DNA from: Chloroflexota bacterium
GTDB lineage: Bacteria; Chloroflexota; Anaerolineae; Aggregatilineales; Phototrophicaceae
DNA length: 64,000 nt
Assembly (NCBI GenBank): GCA_011525385.1
Contig: WTGF01000086.1
Coordinates: forward strand, 62,001 to 126,000
Reading direction: 5' to 3'
This document shows positions 25,602 to 36,500 of the stretch, one piece after another (position 1 is the first letter of the stretch; each line of letters opens with the position of its first letter). The position numbers and the translations under genes are program-made. A model generated the notes under the pieces. The model was not told where the DNA came from and ran no database searches. It saw only the letters and a list, made by a program, of their open reading frames with translations.

Positions 25602-26844
25602 CCGCAGGCGGGTCGTAATCACTGGACTGGGCGTTGTTTCTCCGTTGGGGGCAAAAAACGAGTTCTGGCAAGCCATAGCGCAGGGTCAATCCGGTATACG
25701 TCACCTGCAAAACGTTGAGACAGAACACCTTAATGTCAAGATCGGCGCCGAAGTTCTTAACTTTGATTCGTCCCAGTATATTCCTCCCAAGCAAGCGCGC
25801 CGAATGGGCCGCGCGTCGCAGTTTGCCATCGTGGCGGCTGTCCAAGCGATAGAAGACGCTGGATTCCAGGTAGAGGATATTGCCGAGATAGGAAACCGGG
25901 TAGCGACCATACTAGGCACAACGCTCGGCAGTTACGAAATCGGCGAATCAGGCATCCGCGACTGGCGCGACTCCGATTACAAGCGCGCCAATCCGATGAG
26001 CATTATCAACGCGCTGCCCAATATGCCTTCTCACTATGTTAGCCGCATGATGGGCGCTGTTGGTCCCTTGATAACGCCATCGGTCGCCTGTGCCACAGGC
26101 GTTCAAGCTGTGGGAACCGCGACAGATCTGATTCAATTTGACAGATGCGATGTGGCGATTGCGGGCGCGGTTGACGCCGTTATGTTTGATTATATTCTCG
26201 CCGGCTTTAGCGCCACGCGCGCCCTGACCCGGGAGTACAACGATAATCCAGCCGCCGCCAGCCGTCCTTTTGATGCCGATCGCTCCGGGTTTGTGCTGGG
26301 AGAAGGCGGCGCCGTCTTTCTTGTCGAAAGCCTGGAACATGCGCAACAGCGCGCCGCGCCGATTTATGCCGAGGTCCTGGGATATTCATCCTCGTCCGAC
26401 GCCTATCATGTTGCCGCACCCAATCCTGAGGGCGCGGGGGCCCAGCGCGCCATGCAGTGGGCCTTGGACGACGCTCGGGTTGAGCCGACGGAGATCGAGT
26501 ACATCAATGCGCATGGTTCATCGACAGCCGCCAACGATTTGATCGAAACGAAGGCGATAAAGCGCGTCTTCGGCGAATCCGCCTACGGCATCCCCGTAAG
26601 CTCGACCAAAAGCATGATTGGGCATGCTATGGCCGGATGCGGCTCCCTGGAATTGTCCGCCTGCTTGATGTCCCTAAAGCACGAACTCTTGCACCCGACC
26701 ATTAACTACGAAAGGCCGGATCCCGAATGTGACCTTGACTATGTACCGAATCACGCGCGTGCAGTCCCGGGCATCAATACCATCATGTCCAACAGCTTTG
26801 GCCTGGGCGGTCAAAACGCCTCAATCATTATCAGTCGGCTCTAA
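25582..26844 (+). CDS. fabF: 3-oxoacyl-[ACP] synthase II (FabF)
   Basis: 420 residues from ATG 25582, with CGGAGCC upstream; the frame is open further upstream through plsX. Condensing enzyme of fatty-acid elongation. The active-site Cys170 is in SVACATGVQAVG, the first His in NAHGSSTAANDLIE, and the second in STKSMIGHAMAGCGS. The N-terminal RRVVITGLGVVSPLG and C-terminal NSFGLGGQNAS complete the thiolase fold. plsX precedes it with overlap; trmFO follows after 15 bases. Confidence 0.95.
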   Translation: MQLTRHDRRRVVITGLGVVSPLGAKNEFWQAIAQGQSGIRHLQNVETEHLNVKIGAEVLNFDSSQYIPPKQARRMGRASQFAIVAAVQAIEDAGFQVEDIAEIGNRVATILGTTLGSYEIGESGIRDWRDSDYKRANPMSIINALPNMPSHYVSRMMGAVGPLITPSVACATGVQAVGTATDLIQFDRCDVAIAGAVDAVMFDYILAGFSATRALTREYNDNPAAASRPFDADRSGFVLGEGGAVFLVESLEHAQQRAAPIYAEVLGYSSSSDAYHVAAPNPEGAGAQRAMQWALDDARVEPTEIEYINAHGSSTAANDLIETKAIKRVFGESAYGIPVSSTKSMIGHAMAGCGSLELSACLMSLKHELLHPTINYERPDPECDLDYVPNHARAVPGINTIMSNSFGLGGQNASIIISRL

Positions 26845-26859
26845 AGGACAGAAGCCCCA

Positions 26860-28242
26860 ATGAACCAGCGCGTAACAGTGATCGGCGGCGGATTGGCAGG
26901 TTGCGAGGCCGCTTGGCAATTGGCGGAACGCGGGCACCGCACCCGGTTGTACGAAATGCGCCCCCAGCGATCAACCGGCGCTCATGTGAGCGATCGATTG
27001 GCGGAATTGGTCTGCAGCAATTCCCTCGGTTCCAAGTTGCCAGATCGCGCGACGGGTATTTTGCAGGCGGAAATGAAAATGCTGGGTTCGCTACTCATGC
27101 GCTGTGCCGAAGCCGCTTCCGTGCCGGCCGGCGGCGCTTTGGCGGTAGACCGACTGCAGTTCGCTGAAAGCGTCACTGAAACATTGAACCTCCATCCCAA
27201 TATTGAGGTGATACGGGAGGAAGTTACCGAATTGCCCGGGGATGCGCCCACGATTGTCGCGACGGGTCCGCTGACGTCGCCCGCGATGACCCAAGCGATT
27301 GCGCGCTATACCGGTGAAGACTACCTATACTTTTACGACGCCATCTCCCCCATTGTAGACGCCGGCAGCATCAACATGGCGCGCGCTTTCTCGGCCAATC
27401 GCTACGGAAGAGGCGACGATACCGGCGGCGACTACATTAACTGCCCAATGGACAAAGATCAGTATCTGCGCTTCGTGCGCGCCCTGCAAAGTGCCGAGAC
27501 GATAGAGCTACGCGACTTCGAGCGCGAAGACCCAAACTTTTTTGAGGGCTGTGTTCCGATTGAGCAATTAGCGAAGCGCGGCGACGATACACTGGCGTTT
27601 GGCCCGATGCGTCCGGTCGGTTTGACTGATCCGCACACGGGCCGTCGCCCCTATGCGATCGTTCAGTTGCGGCAAGACAACCTCGCTGGCACCCTTTATA
27701 ATCTCGTTGGTTTCCAAACCAACATCCGCTGGAAACAGCAGAAAGAGATACTTAGGCTCATTCCTGGGCTGGAAAATGCCGAGTTCATTCGTATGGGTCA
27801 AATGCACCGCAACACTTTTTTGAATGCGCCGGCGCTCCTGCATGCGACCATGCAGTTTCGTCAGAAGTCAAACCTGTATTTTGCCGGTCAAATAACCGGC
27901 GTCGAAGGTTATGTTGGCAATACGGCCACTGGCTACATTGCCGCGCTCAATCTGTCGCGACAACTGAATGGCTTGCGCGAATGGGCGCCGCCGCAAGAGA
28001 CAATGTTGGGCGCCTTGTGTCACTACGTGACGAATTGCCCGCCAAAAGCTTTCCAACCCATGAAAGCAAACCTGGGTATATTGCCGTCGCTGACGGTCAA
28101 GATCAAAAACAAGGCGCAACGCAGGCGAGCTTACGCTGAACGCGCGCGCAGCGCGATGTTGGCCGCACTTACTGATTTGGATGATCAGGTGATTCAAGCA
28201 AACCTCGAAAACAGCGAGTTGAAGCAACATGTCGAAACCTGA
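26860..28242 (+). CDS. trmFO: Methylenetetrahydrofolate-dependent tRNA (uracil-54-C5) methyltransferase TrmFO
   Basis: 460 residues. It methylates U54 of tRNA with methylene-THF and FADH2. The N-terminal FAD motif is [19 protein letters not shown]; the two catalytic Cys are in [12 protein letters not shown] and [13 protein letters not shown]. Also typical: [36 protein letters not shown] and [17 protein letters not shown]. Overlaps the next gene hflX by 14 bases. Confidence 0.95.
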   Translation: MNQRVTVIGGGLAGCEAAWQLAERGHRTRLYEMRPQRSTGAHVSDRLAELVCSNSLGSKLPDRATGILQAEMKMLGSLLMRCAEAASVPAGGALAVDRLQFAESVTETLNLHPNIEVIREEVTELPGDAPTIVATGPLTSPAMTQAIARYTGEDYLYFYDAISPIVDAGSINMARAFSANRYGRGDDTGGDYINCPMDKDQYLRFVRALQSAETIELRDFEREDPNFFEGCVPIEQLAKRGDDTLAFGPMRPVGLTDPHTGRRPYAIVQLRQDNLAGTLYNLVGFQTNIRWKQQKEILRLIPGLENAEFIRMGQMHRNTFLNAPALLHATMQFRQKSNLYFAGQITGVEGYVGNTATGYIAALNLSRQLNGLREWAPPQETMLGALCHYVTNCPPKAFQPMKANLGILPSLTVKIKNKAQRRRAYAERARSAMLAALTDLDDQVIQANLENSELKQHVET

Positions 28243-29557
28243 GCTAGTTGAAAATGAACATGCCGAACGCGCCTATCTGGTCGGAATCGAGGTGCAGCAG
28301 GTAGCAGCGCTATTTTCAGTAGCGGATTCCTTAAGTGAGCTTGCGCTCCTCGCCGAAACTGCCGGTCTTGAGGTCGTCGGGCAAACGTTTCAGCGCCTGC
28401 GGAAGATTAATGCCAAGACTTTCATAGGATCCGGCAAGCTTGAGCAAATCATAGACGAGATTTCTTTACTCGACGTTAACGTCATCGTATTCGACGAAGA
28501 ACTCTCTCCACGTCACCAGCGCGAACTGGAAAAACAGTTTGGCGAAACGATTAGGCTGCTGGATCGTTCGGCATTGATTCTGGATATATTTGCGCAGCAC
28601 GCGCGAACCAGCGAAGGGGCGCTGCAGGTTGAACTGGCGCAATATGAGTACCGTTTGCCGCGTTTGACGCGGCAGTGGACGCACCTCGCCAGACAGGCCG
28701 GGGGCGGCGGCGCGCGCGGGGGCTCTGGCGGCGTCGGTTTGCGCGGTCCAGGCGAAACCCAACTCGAAGTCGATCGGCGCGAGATTACCCGGAAGATCAC
28801 CAAGCTAAAGGGCGCGCTCGAACAAGTACGCTCACACCGCAGTCTGCATCGAAGTCGGCGCCAGGAATCCGGAATGCAATTGGCAGCGCTGGTGGGCTAT
28901 ACCAACGCCGGAAAATCGAGCTTGTTGAATGCGCTGGCGGATTCCGACGTCTATGCCGCCGATCAACTTTTTGCGACGCTTGATCCCACCACAAGGCGCA
29001 TTTCTTTGCCCAATTACTCGGACGTTCTGCTAACCGATACCGTCGGCTTTATCCAAAAGCTGCCGACCACGCTGATTGCCGCCTTCCGCGCGACTCTCGA
29101 AGAGGTCATAGAAGCCGATCTGCTCTTGCACATTGTCGATGTCAGTCATCCAAACGCCTTGCAACATATCGATGCGGTGGAAGATACATTGGCGGAAATT
29201 GATGCCGCCAGCATGCCCCGGCTTCTGGTATTGAACAAGATTGACTTGCTGGACGGTCCGCTGCCACAGTTGCCGCTTGTCGACAATTACCGCAGCGTCG
29301 TCGCTACCTCCGCGCTAGGGGGCGAGGGTATTGCCGACTTGCTGTCTACTATGCGAGGCGTCCTGGCCGAGCGGGATACAACACTTGAGGTGCTGCTTCC
29401 CTATCACGCTGGAAGCGAGTATTCAAAACTGTACGAGCGCGGATATATTCGCCGTCAGTCTACGGAAGAGAATGGTTGGCTCTTGACTCTGTCCATGCCC
29501 AAGCAAGTCAGCAACTACTATCTGAAGTTTGCTATCGACAGCAGGGAGTCAACTTAA
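28229..29557 (+). CDS. hflX: GTPase HflX
   Basis: 442 residues. HflX is a ribosome-splitting GTPase used under stress. The N-terminal domain contains [15 protein letters not shown], preceded by a Gly-rich linker [11 protein letters not shown]; the G domain has [14 protein letters not shown] (P-loop), [10 protein letters not shown] (G3) and NKIDLLD (G4), and SALGGEG-like G5. It starts inside the end of trmFO. It converges on the beta-propeller gene with 20 bases between stops. Confidence 0.95.
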   Translation: MSKPELVENEHAERAYLVGIEVQQVAALFSVADSLSELALLAETAGLEVVGQTFQRLRKINAKTFIGSGKLEQIIDEISLLDVNVIVFDEELSPRHQRELEKQFGETIRLLDRSALILDIFAQHARTSEGALQVELAQYEYRLPRLTRQWTHLARQAGGGGARGGSGGVGLRGPGETQLEVDRREITRKITKLKGALEQVRSHRSLHRSRRQESGMQLAALVGYTNAGKSSLLNALADSDVYAADQLFATLDPTTRRISLPNYSDVLLTDTVGFIQKLPTTLIAAFRATLEEVIEADLLLHIVDVSHPNALQHIDAVEDTLAEIDAASMPRLLVLNKIDLLDGPLPQLPLVDNYRSVVATSALGGEGIADLLSTMRGVLAERDTTLEVLLPYHAGSEYSKLYERGYIRRQSTEENGWLLTLSMPKQVSNYYLKFAIDSREST

Positions 29558-29577
29558 ACATATCGTCCTTATGATTG

Positions 29578-30543
29578 TCAGGTTGGCAACTGCGCCCAGT
29601 AGACTTCCGGGCGGAAGCGGCTGTGCAAGAACAGCCGCAGGTCAGACGAGAGCGCCAGAGATACCGGCGCCGGTATATCCGAGAAGACAAGCATTTCTGC
29701 CTCGTCCCCGCTACAGCCATCTTCCAGACAATGATCAGGATCGACGCGTCCAACAACCGCGCGCGTGCCCAGCGCGTAACCGAAATACAGTAGCCCGTCA
29801 TCGCCGAGGATGATGTTAGTTGTGTTTTGCAAGCCGTTCACCAAGGGCTTCGGCCCGGAGATCGCGCCGTTTTCCTCTACTTGCATCCACTCTATCCCAC
29901 GACGCGCGCTACCGCCGTTTGCGAAATAGATCCGATTTCCGTCGATGGCGATGCCGGTTGGCGACCGTAATCCTGAGGCGATGGTAATCGCTTCACCCGC
30001 CTCGGTTATTTGAATGATGGCGTTTTCCTTGGTGTCGGACACCAGAAGCGAGTCTTCGTCAATACGAGCTATACCCCAAGGCGCTGCAAGTTGGTCGAAC
30101 ACGCTTTCTGGAGCAAGCCGGTCTTGGTTGACTTTCCACAGCGTCTCACTTTCTGGATCCGGAACCCAGAGGTCGAATCCCGCATCAGTATTCTCCATGA
30201 GCATGCTGTGCCCATTCTTGATGCCAAAAACGTATGTGATGGTATCGCCATTCCGATCATCAATCTGGTAAATCGTCCAGTCTCCGTTGCAGACGGTGTA
30301 GAGGTGATCCTCAAACCAGACCATGGCATTTGGTCGCTGCACATTACCCACCAGCAAGTGCAGATCATCCTGCAAAAGCGGAGTCGCGAGCGCGACCACA
30401 TTGCTATCACCCGAATTATTCACGCCCGGCACGGCAGTTTCGACTGTTGAGGCTTCTCCGTCGTTTGAATCCGAAGGCCTGCTGTCTTGGGCGTTGACGA
30501 CAGTGGCAATGACTGCCAAGAGAGTGAGTATAGCGAGCTTCAT
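29578..30543 (-). CDS. Secreted beta-propeller (NHL/SMP-30-like) protein
   Basis: 321 residues. A signal peptide (MKLAILTLLAVIATVVNAQ) is followed by a short Ser/Asp-rich stretch and then repeated blades of about 45 residues: GNVQRPNAMVWFEDHLYTVC, QLAAPWGIARIDEDSLLVSD, GLRSPTGIAIDGNRIYFANG and GLQNTTNIILGDDGLLYFGY. The pattern of P-x-G-[IL]-A and short turns is typical of NHL/SMP-30-like propellers. Substrate or ligand cannot be read. It may be periplasmic or secreted and is transcribed alone. Confidence 0.82.
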   Translation of the reverse strand: MKLAILTLLAVIATVVNAQDSRPSDSNDGEASTVETAVPGVNNSGDSNVVALATPLLQDDLHLLVGNVQRPNAMVWFEDHLYTVCNGDWTIYQIDDRNGDTITYVFGIKNGHSMLMENTDAGFDLWVPDPESETLWKVNQDRLAPESVFDQLAAPWGIARIDEDSLLVSDTKENAIIQITEAGEAITIASGLRSPTGIAIDGNRIYFANGGSARRGIEWMQVEENGAISGPKPLVNGLQNTTNIILGDDGLLYFGYALGTRAVVGRVDPDHCLEDGCSGDEAEMLVFSDIPAPVSLALSSDLRLFLHSRFRPEVYWAQLPT

Positions 30544-30824
30544 TGATACTCCAGCCGATAAGTTTCACAAACAATGAGATCAGACGATTGCGCGCTTGAG
30601 CAGGTTCGGATGACTAGCGCGTTATTCTACTACACATGCCGTCTATCAACTAGCGCGCAGCCGTATCCCCGAAATATGATAGCGCCGCGCTTCCGCCGCC
30701 GTTCGGGCACTGCGCTATAATACTTACGCTGGCCAGTTGGCGATGTCATTCCGGGCAGGCTCAGCGGAGACGCCAGGCATTTTCAGGCTATTTCCAAAAC
30801 GTTAAAGCAGGGAAGCAAGCACAG

Positions 30825-31880
30825 ATGCGCAAGCGGGCAAGCCGTTCCAACGAATACGAGGCGGAATGCATTCCCGGTTTGGAAGCGATCGCAATGGACG
30901 AACTCAATTCCTATGATGCTCACAGTTTGGAGACCCTTAGACCGGGATTCCTTCGCTTTCGCTTTGCTGGCGACTCTCGACTGCTCTTAACTCTTCGATC
31001 AACAATTGCGGTATACAGCGTATATCGCTTCGAGGTCCCGCGCCCAAAAGCATTATTGGGTCACCAGCATCTCACTCGATTGATCGGTATCTTGCGGGCT
31101 GCCATGCGCGACTGGGCTATGAAAAATCCCAGACTGGGTATCGGCGCCGCGGGGGCGAACTCGCAGGTGATAACGCGTCTGAAGGAAGAATTGGCAAGGT
31201 TACTCGATGTTAAATTGGCGGAGGGCAACAAAGGCGAACTCTATTTGCGCCTGGTAAGACCAATTGATCGGTCGGCCTGGGAAGTTCTCGTTCGGCTTGG
31301 ACCGCGTCCGCTGTCGAAGCGCGATTGGCGAGTGATCAATATGCCCGGCGCGCTGAACGCGACAGTCGCTTACGCCATGACCCGGATCCGGTCACAAGAC
31401 GCACAGAATAGAGTCCTTAACCTTTGCTGTGGTTCTGGAACTATTCTCGTGGAACATGCCCTGAACAGCCCCGCGGGTCAATTGCTCGCGGTCGATAACA
31501 GCGCCAAAATGCTAAGCGCGGCTAAGCGCAATCTTTGCGCATCCGACACGAATCATAGAGTTATTCTATTGAATGCTGACGCGGGTCACACGCCTCTGCC
31601 TTCGCGCGCTATTGATCGTATCTACGCTGATTTGCCCTTTGGCGGGCACGTCGGTTCACATGCCGACAATCTCCGGCTATATCCAGCTTTGCTGCGAGAA
31701 GCCTATCGGGTTTCCAAGCCGGACGCAGTGCTGATTCTACTGACACATGAGATCAATTTACTTCGAAACTGTATCGCCCAATCAAACTGGCGAACGATTT
31801 TGGAAACCAAGATAACTCTCAGCGGCTTGCATCCACGGTTATTTGTCCTCAAAGGAAAATCGACTAGGATATATAAGTAA
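30825..31880 (+). CDS. THUMP-type RNA methyltransferase (TrmN/Trm14-like)
   Basis: 351 residues. The N-terminal 160 residues look like a ferredoxin-like plus THUMP RNA-binding region (YEAECIPGLEAIAMDEL at the start). The C-terminal part is a class I methyltransferase: RVLNLCCGSGTILVEHAL (SAM motif I, about 196-213), LAVDNSAKML (motif II) and YADLPFG (the DPPF-like motif IV, here DLPF). The arrangement fits guanine-N2 methyltransferases of tRNA or rRNA. The promoter with TATAAT at 30716-30721 is a possible but unsure start. The next gene begins 30 bases downstream. Confidence 0.88.
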   Translation: MRKRASRSNEYEAECIPGLEAIAMDELNSYDAHSLETLRPGFLRFRFAGDSRLLLTLRSTIAVYSVYRFEVPRPKALLGHQHLTRLIGILRAAMRDWAMKNPRLGIGAAGANSQVITRLKEELARLLDVKLAEGNKGELYLRLVRPIDRSAWEVLVRLGPRPLSKRDWRVINMPGALNATVAYAMTRIRSQDAQNRVLNLCCGSGTILVEHALNSPAGQLLAVDNSAKMLSAAKRNLCASDTNHRVILLNADAGHTPLPSRAIDRIYADLPFGGHVGSHADNLRLYPALLREAYRVSKPDAVLILLTHEINLLRNCIAQSNWRTILETKITLSGLHPRLFVLKGKSTRIYK

Positions 31881-31910
31881 TTATCAACGGATTCCAAGAG
31901 GACCAGAATA

Positions 31911-33500
31911 TTGATCCGCTCTTGCTCGCTGGCGTTCATGTTGCTTATCCTGGTCGCGTGTCGAGCGCCAGTTGAAGAAGTAACGGTGAACGTTTCCTTG
32001 CTTGCCGATGGGAAAACGCAGACCTTTACTTACGCTTCTCGGGTATCTGTCGAAGAATTGCTGGCGAACGCCAAAATCGTTCTGGGCGAACTGGATCGAG
32101 TCAGTCATCCCCTAAGCTTGCAACTCGCGGACGGCATGCTTGTCACAGTGCGCCGAGTACGGGAAGAGCAAGTCTGCCAGAGCGAAAGCTTGCCCTTCCA
32201 GCATCAGCGGATTCCATACGAGGGTATCGCCCCCGGGCAAGAGAGATTGAGCCAGGCCGGGCGGACAGGCATGCAGGAAGCCTGCTACCGCGTCGTTGTT
32301 GAGGACGATGTCGAGTCCGGTCGAAGCCTCATTGGACAGCCTACTATCCTCACCGAACCACGGGACGAAATCGTGTTTGTAGGTCCCGCGCGTTCGGTCG
32401 AACCATTCGAGATTGCGGGAAGGCTGAGCTACATCAACAACGGGACAGCCTGGAGTATTCGCGGCAACACCGTCAACAAGCGCGCGTTGCGCCATAGCGA
32501 GAATCTGGACTCCCTGGTATTTGTGGCCAGTCCTGACGGATCGCTCCTGCTTTACACCGTGGCAAGCGGCAAAACAGAAAAGTTTTTTAACGAACTCTGG
32601 ATGGTATCCCTCGATGACGACGAGCCCATCAAGTTGGCTCCAACCGACGTTCTCTTTGCGGAATGGCGCCCAAGATCCAGCAATACAATTGCCTATTCGA
32701 CCGGCGAACAAGGCCAGGGACGCGCGCCATGGAAATCTCTTAACAACCTGTGGCTGATGCAGATCGACCGTCAGACGGGTCGTACGCTTTCCATTCAGGA
32801 GATCATTGGGGAAGATGCAGGAGGCGCATTTGGATGGTGGGGGACCAACTTTGCCTGGTCACCGCGCGGGGACAGGCTGGCGTGGGTGAACGCCGACAGC
32901 GTGGGAGTGGTTGAGATCGAAGGAAAACAAGTTAAAACTTTGCTTGAATATCCAGAGTTTAACACGTCCGGATCTTGGGTTTGGCTCTCGCAGGTGTCCT
33001 GGTCCCCCGGCGGAGACTTTATTTCCGCCACAGCGCATGGCGGTCCGCTGGCTAGTGAACCCGCCACAACCAGCCCGGTATTTGATCTCGCGATTCTTGG
33101 CGCCAATGGCGGATTTAAGGCGATAATGAGACGGGCTGTCGGGATGTGGGCGGCTTCGAGTTTTTCACCGAGCGTTGACTTACCGGGCGCCGAACGCTCT
33201 GAAGGCTATCTGGCCTGGTTGCAGGCGCGCGAACCTTACAATAGCATCTACAGCGAGTACGACCTCGTTGTCGCGGATCGCGACGGCAGCAACCAGAAGG
33301 TAATCTTTCCCGGCACAGATCAACCCGGCATTCGCAAAAGCGACTTCGGTCTGACCGCCACTGACATGAGCTGGAGTCCGGATTCGCGGCACATCGCTGT
33401 CGTATACCTGGGGGACATTTGGTTGGTCGACATAGAATCAGGCGAAGGCCGCCAGATCAGTTTTGACGGTGGCGCAAGCAATCCGGTTTGGACGCGATAA
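31911..33500 (+). CDS. Lipoprotein with DUF348 and G5-like domains and a TolB-type propeller
   Basis: 529 residues. The TTG start at 31911 is supported by AAGAGG nine bases upstream and gives a lipoprotein signal with lipobox LVAC. The first module (about 25-80; VNVSLLADGKTQTFTYASRV, LGELDRVSHPLSLQLADGM) resembles DUF348 ubiquitin-like domains, the second (about 85-165) resembles G5, as in Rpf/YabE-type wall proteins. The rest is a PD40/TolB propeller with AWSPRGDRLAWV, SWSPGGDFISATA and SWSPDSRHIAVVYLGDIWL. The combination is unusual. Stop and next start overlap by one base (TAATG). Confidence 0.87.
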   Translation: MIRSCSLAFMLLILVACRAPVEEVTVNVSLLADGKTQTFTYASRVSVEELLANAKIVLGELDRVSHPLSLQLADGMLVTVRRVREEQVCQSESLPFQHQRIPYEGIAPGQERLSQAGRTGMQEACYRVVVEDDVESGRSLIGQPTILTEPRDEIVFVGPARSVEPFEIAGRLSYINNGTAWSIRGNTVNKRALRHSENLDSLVFVASPDGSLLLYTVASGKTEKFFNELWMVSLDDDEPIKLAPTDVLFAEWRPRSSNTIAYSTGEQGQGRAPWKSLNNLWLMQIDRQTGRTLSIQEIIGEDAGGAFGWWGTNFAWSPRGDRLAWVNADSVGVVEIEGKQVKTLLEYPEFNTSGSWVWLSQVSWSPGGDFISATAHGGPLASEPATTSPVFDLAILGANGGFKAIMRRAVGMWAASSFSPSVDLPGAERSEGYLAWLQAREPYNSIYSEYDLVVADRDGSNQKVIFPGTDQPGIRKSDFGLTATDMSWSPDSRHIAVVYLGDIWLVDIESGEGRQISFDGGASNPVWTR

Positions 33501-36500
33501 TGCGACAGTTGATACTGGTCCTTATCAGTTTACTGCTGCTTTCGGGCAGCTTGATAGCCACCCTGGGCACCATTCATTTTCGTGATTTCGAACTGCGCGG
33601 CTATGTTGATCCAACGGTGGATCAGAATCTCCCCTTCCTGACGCCTCGGCCTGGCGTAAATGTTGACTTGCGTCAGTATGAGCTTGACAGCCTGCACGCA
33701 AATCTCGCCCTTATCAGCGAAACAGGTTTTGTATGGCTGCGACAATTCGTCTATTGGGATGAAATTGAGGTTAGCAAGGACCAGTACGACTGGGCACAGT
33801 GGGACGAGATCTTTAATGTTCTGCGCGAGTACCCGCGTTTGGAACCTGTAGTCGTGCTCATGCATTCGCCCCAATGGGCGCGCTTATCACCGCCGGGAAT
33901 AGAGGTGACGGAGACGGCGCCGCCACAGTCCTTCGATGACTTCGCGCGTTTCGCCGGCCGCTTCGCGCGGCGCTATGGCGACTCCGTGAATTATTATCAA
34001 ATTTGGGACGAGCCGAACCTCGACGACGCCTGGGGATCGCTCCAGCCCAGGCCAGCTGACTATCTGGCCCTGCTCGCCGCTGGCGGGCAGGCAATCCGCG
34101 CCGAGGACTCAAGCGCAAAGATTATCGCAGCGGCCTTGGCCCCAACCACCGAGGCTGGCGGCCAGAACATCAGCGACCTGCTTTATCTTGACGCGATGTA
34201 TCAACTTGGCGCAGCGGAGCTGATGGACATCGTGGCTGGAAAGCCTTACGGATTCTCTACATCCCCATTGGATCGTCGCGTTGATGAAAGCGTCCTGAAC
34301 TTTTCCCGGATTGTTGCCTTGCGTGAAGTGATGCTGGCGCATAATGATGGACGTACGCCGCTTTGGGCGAGTCATTGGGGCTGGAACACATTGCCCGGCG
34401 AATGGGAGGGCGACGCATCCATTTGGGGAAGCGTTACTCCGAACGAGCGGAACGTGTATACGCTACAAGCATTCGACCGCGCGCACCGCGAGTTTCCCTG
34501 GCTAGGCGCGATGTTCTTGCACCATTGGCAGCCCAATGTAGAAAGCAGCAGCGCCCAGTGGGGGTTCGCGCTGATTGGACCGGATGATCAGCCCTCCGAA
34601 TTGTTGACAGCCGTGCAGAATTATGATTTTCCCGCGCTGGCGCAGAACGGCCTGTTCCATGCGCGCACAGAGCACGCCCGTTACAGCGGCGTCTGGCAAT
34701 TCAGCGAGTTGGGAGCGGACATCGGCTGGCTGGAGACAAGCGACAGTCAACTCGAATTCGACTTCTACGGCACAGATCTCGCCATGCTCTTGCGGGAGGA
34801 TGACTATATAGCCTTCCTGTATCCGACTGTCGACGGCAGCCCAACAAACGCGACGGCCCATGACTCCGACGGAAACAGCTATATCTTTCTCCGAAGCAAC
34901 TCGCATGGCCCGGAACAGAATCTGCTTCCCGTCGCACGCGACTTGTCCCTTGGCACACATACCCTGCGCGCTGTGGCGGATCGCGGATGGGATCGTTGGG
35001 CGGTCGCCGGATACGCCGTAAGTTCAGGGGATCTATCATTCGCCTTCGATCGGCAGATTGCGCTCGGCGCTATCGCGACGCTCTTGTCGCTGTCCATCGT
35101 ATTGTTGACCTTTGCGACCTCGCCATGGCGCCGCTGGATTCCTGCTATCGGGCTGGTGTTTGCTGGTCTGTCCGCGACGGCGCAGCTGGCGATTAGCAGC
35201 GTCGCGTCCTTGGTACTGCTCTTTGCCATGATCTGGACATGGACGAGTCATAGACCTGCCCTGTTCGTCCGCGACGAGATCAATATCCTGATCGCTCTGG
35301 CAACTGGCGGCGTCCTTTACCTATCGCCTTCGTTTTTCTTGACAATTGTTTCAGGCCTGGTTCTATTCGTATTGATCTTCCATCGTCTGGAAACGGGCTT
35401 GATCTTGACCTTGTTCTGGGGGCCCTTTTTTCTAACACCAGTCGAGTTGTACCAGTTTGCCTTTCCGATGGTGGAAATCCTGATACTGATCACGTCAATC
35501 GCAGCTTTCTTTAGATTTTTCGTCTGGCTGGGCGAGCAGTATCAAATGGCAAACAGCAACTATCCGCTAAAACTGAAGTCGCTATTTTCGCAGATCAACA
35601 TTTTTGACATTGGGGTGGCCGGGATCGCGATTGTCGCCACTCTGTCGCTAAGCTGGGCGCGCTATACCGGTGTAGCGACGACAGAACTGCGCACACTTGT
35701 TCTGGAGCCACTGTTCTTCTATGTGATATTCAGAGCCGTACGACCATCCAGGCGAACTGTGTTGCACTGCGTCATCGCGCTAGTCCTTGCTTCTATTTTG
35801 GTCTGTGTCATCGGCATGTTAAGATACTTTTCGGGAAACGATGTCATTGTTGCGGAAGAGGGCGCGCGTCGTCTCATTTCTGTGTATGGCTCTCCCAACA
35901 ACGTTGGCCTTTTGCTTGGCCGGTCGATCCCCTTCGCGCTGGCGCTACTACTAGTCGGGCATAGCGCGCGCATGCGTTTAAGCTGGGTAGCAGCGCTGCT
36001 CGTCATGGGCATAACTGCGCTCTTGACGCAGAGTGTGGGCGCGATACTTCTCGGAATCCCCATAGGAATTGCCGTGGCGCTGATCGGTTACGCTCAACGA
36101 AGAGCATTTATCCCGATCTTGGGTATCGGGGCTGCGCTAGCGGCTGGATTGGCCCTGTTGACGCAGGTTTCGGCGCGTTTTGCCAATGTATTTGACTTCA
36201 CAACCGGCACCAGTTTTCTTCGTCTGCGGCTATGGGAAAGTGCCATCGAAATCATTCGTGACCATCCTATTTTCGGTATCGGATTGGATCAGTTCCTTTA
36301 TTATTACAGTGGAGAATATGTTCGGCCGGACGCGATCTGGGATCTGAATCTGTCGCACCCGCACAATTTTTTACTGGATTTTTGGACGCGTCTGGGTATT
36401 GCCGGGCCAATCATCTTTCTGCTCCTACAGTTTGCATTTTGGCGGTATGCTCTTGTCACCCTGAGCAGATTGAGAAACAGGGACAGAGTCGCTTTCGCGA

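Noticed and set aside
30544..30824. Riboswitch or leader RNA before the RNA methyltransferase
   Set aside because: A TATAAT is present at 30716-30721, but no -35 and no conserved riboswitch motif could be seen.
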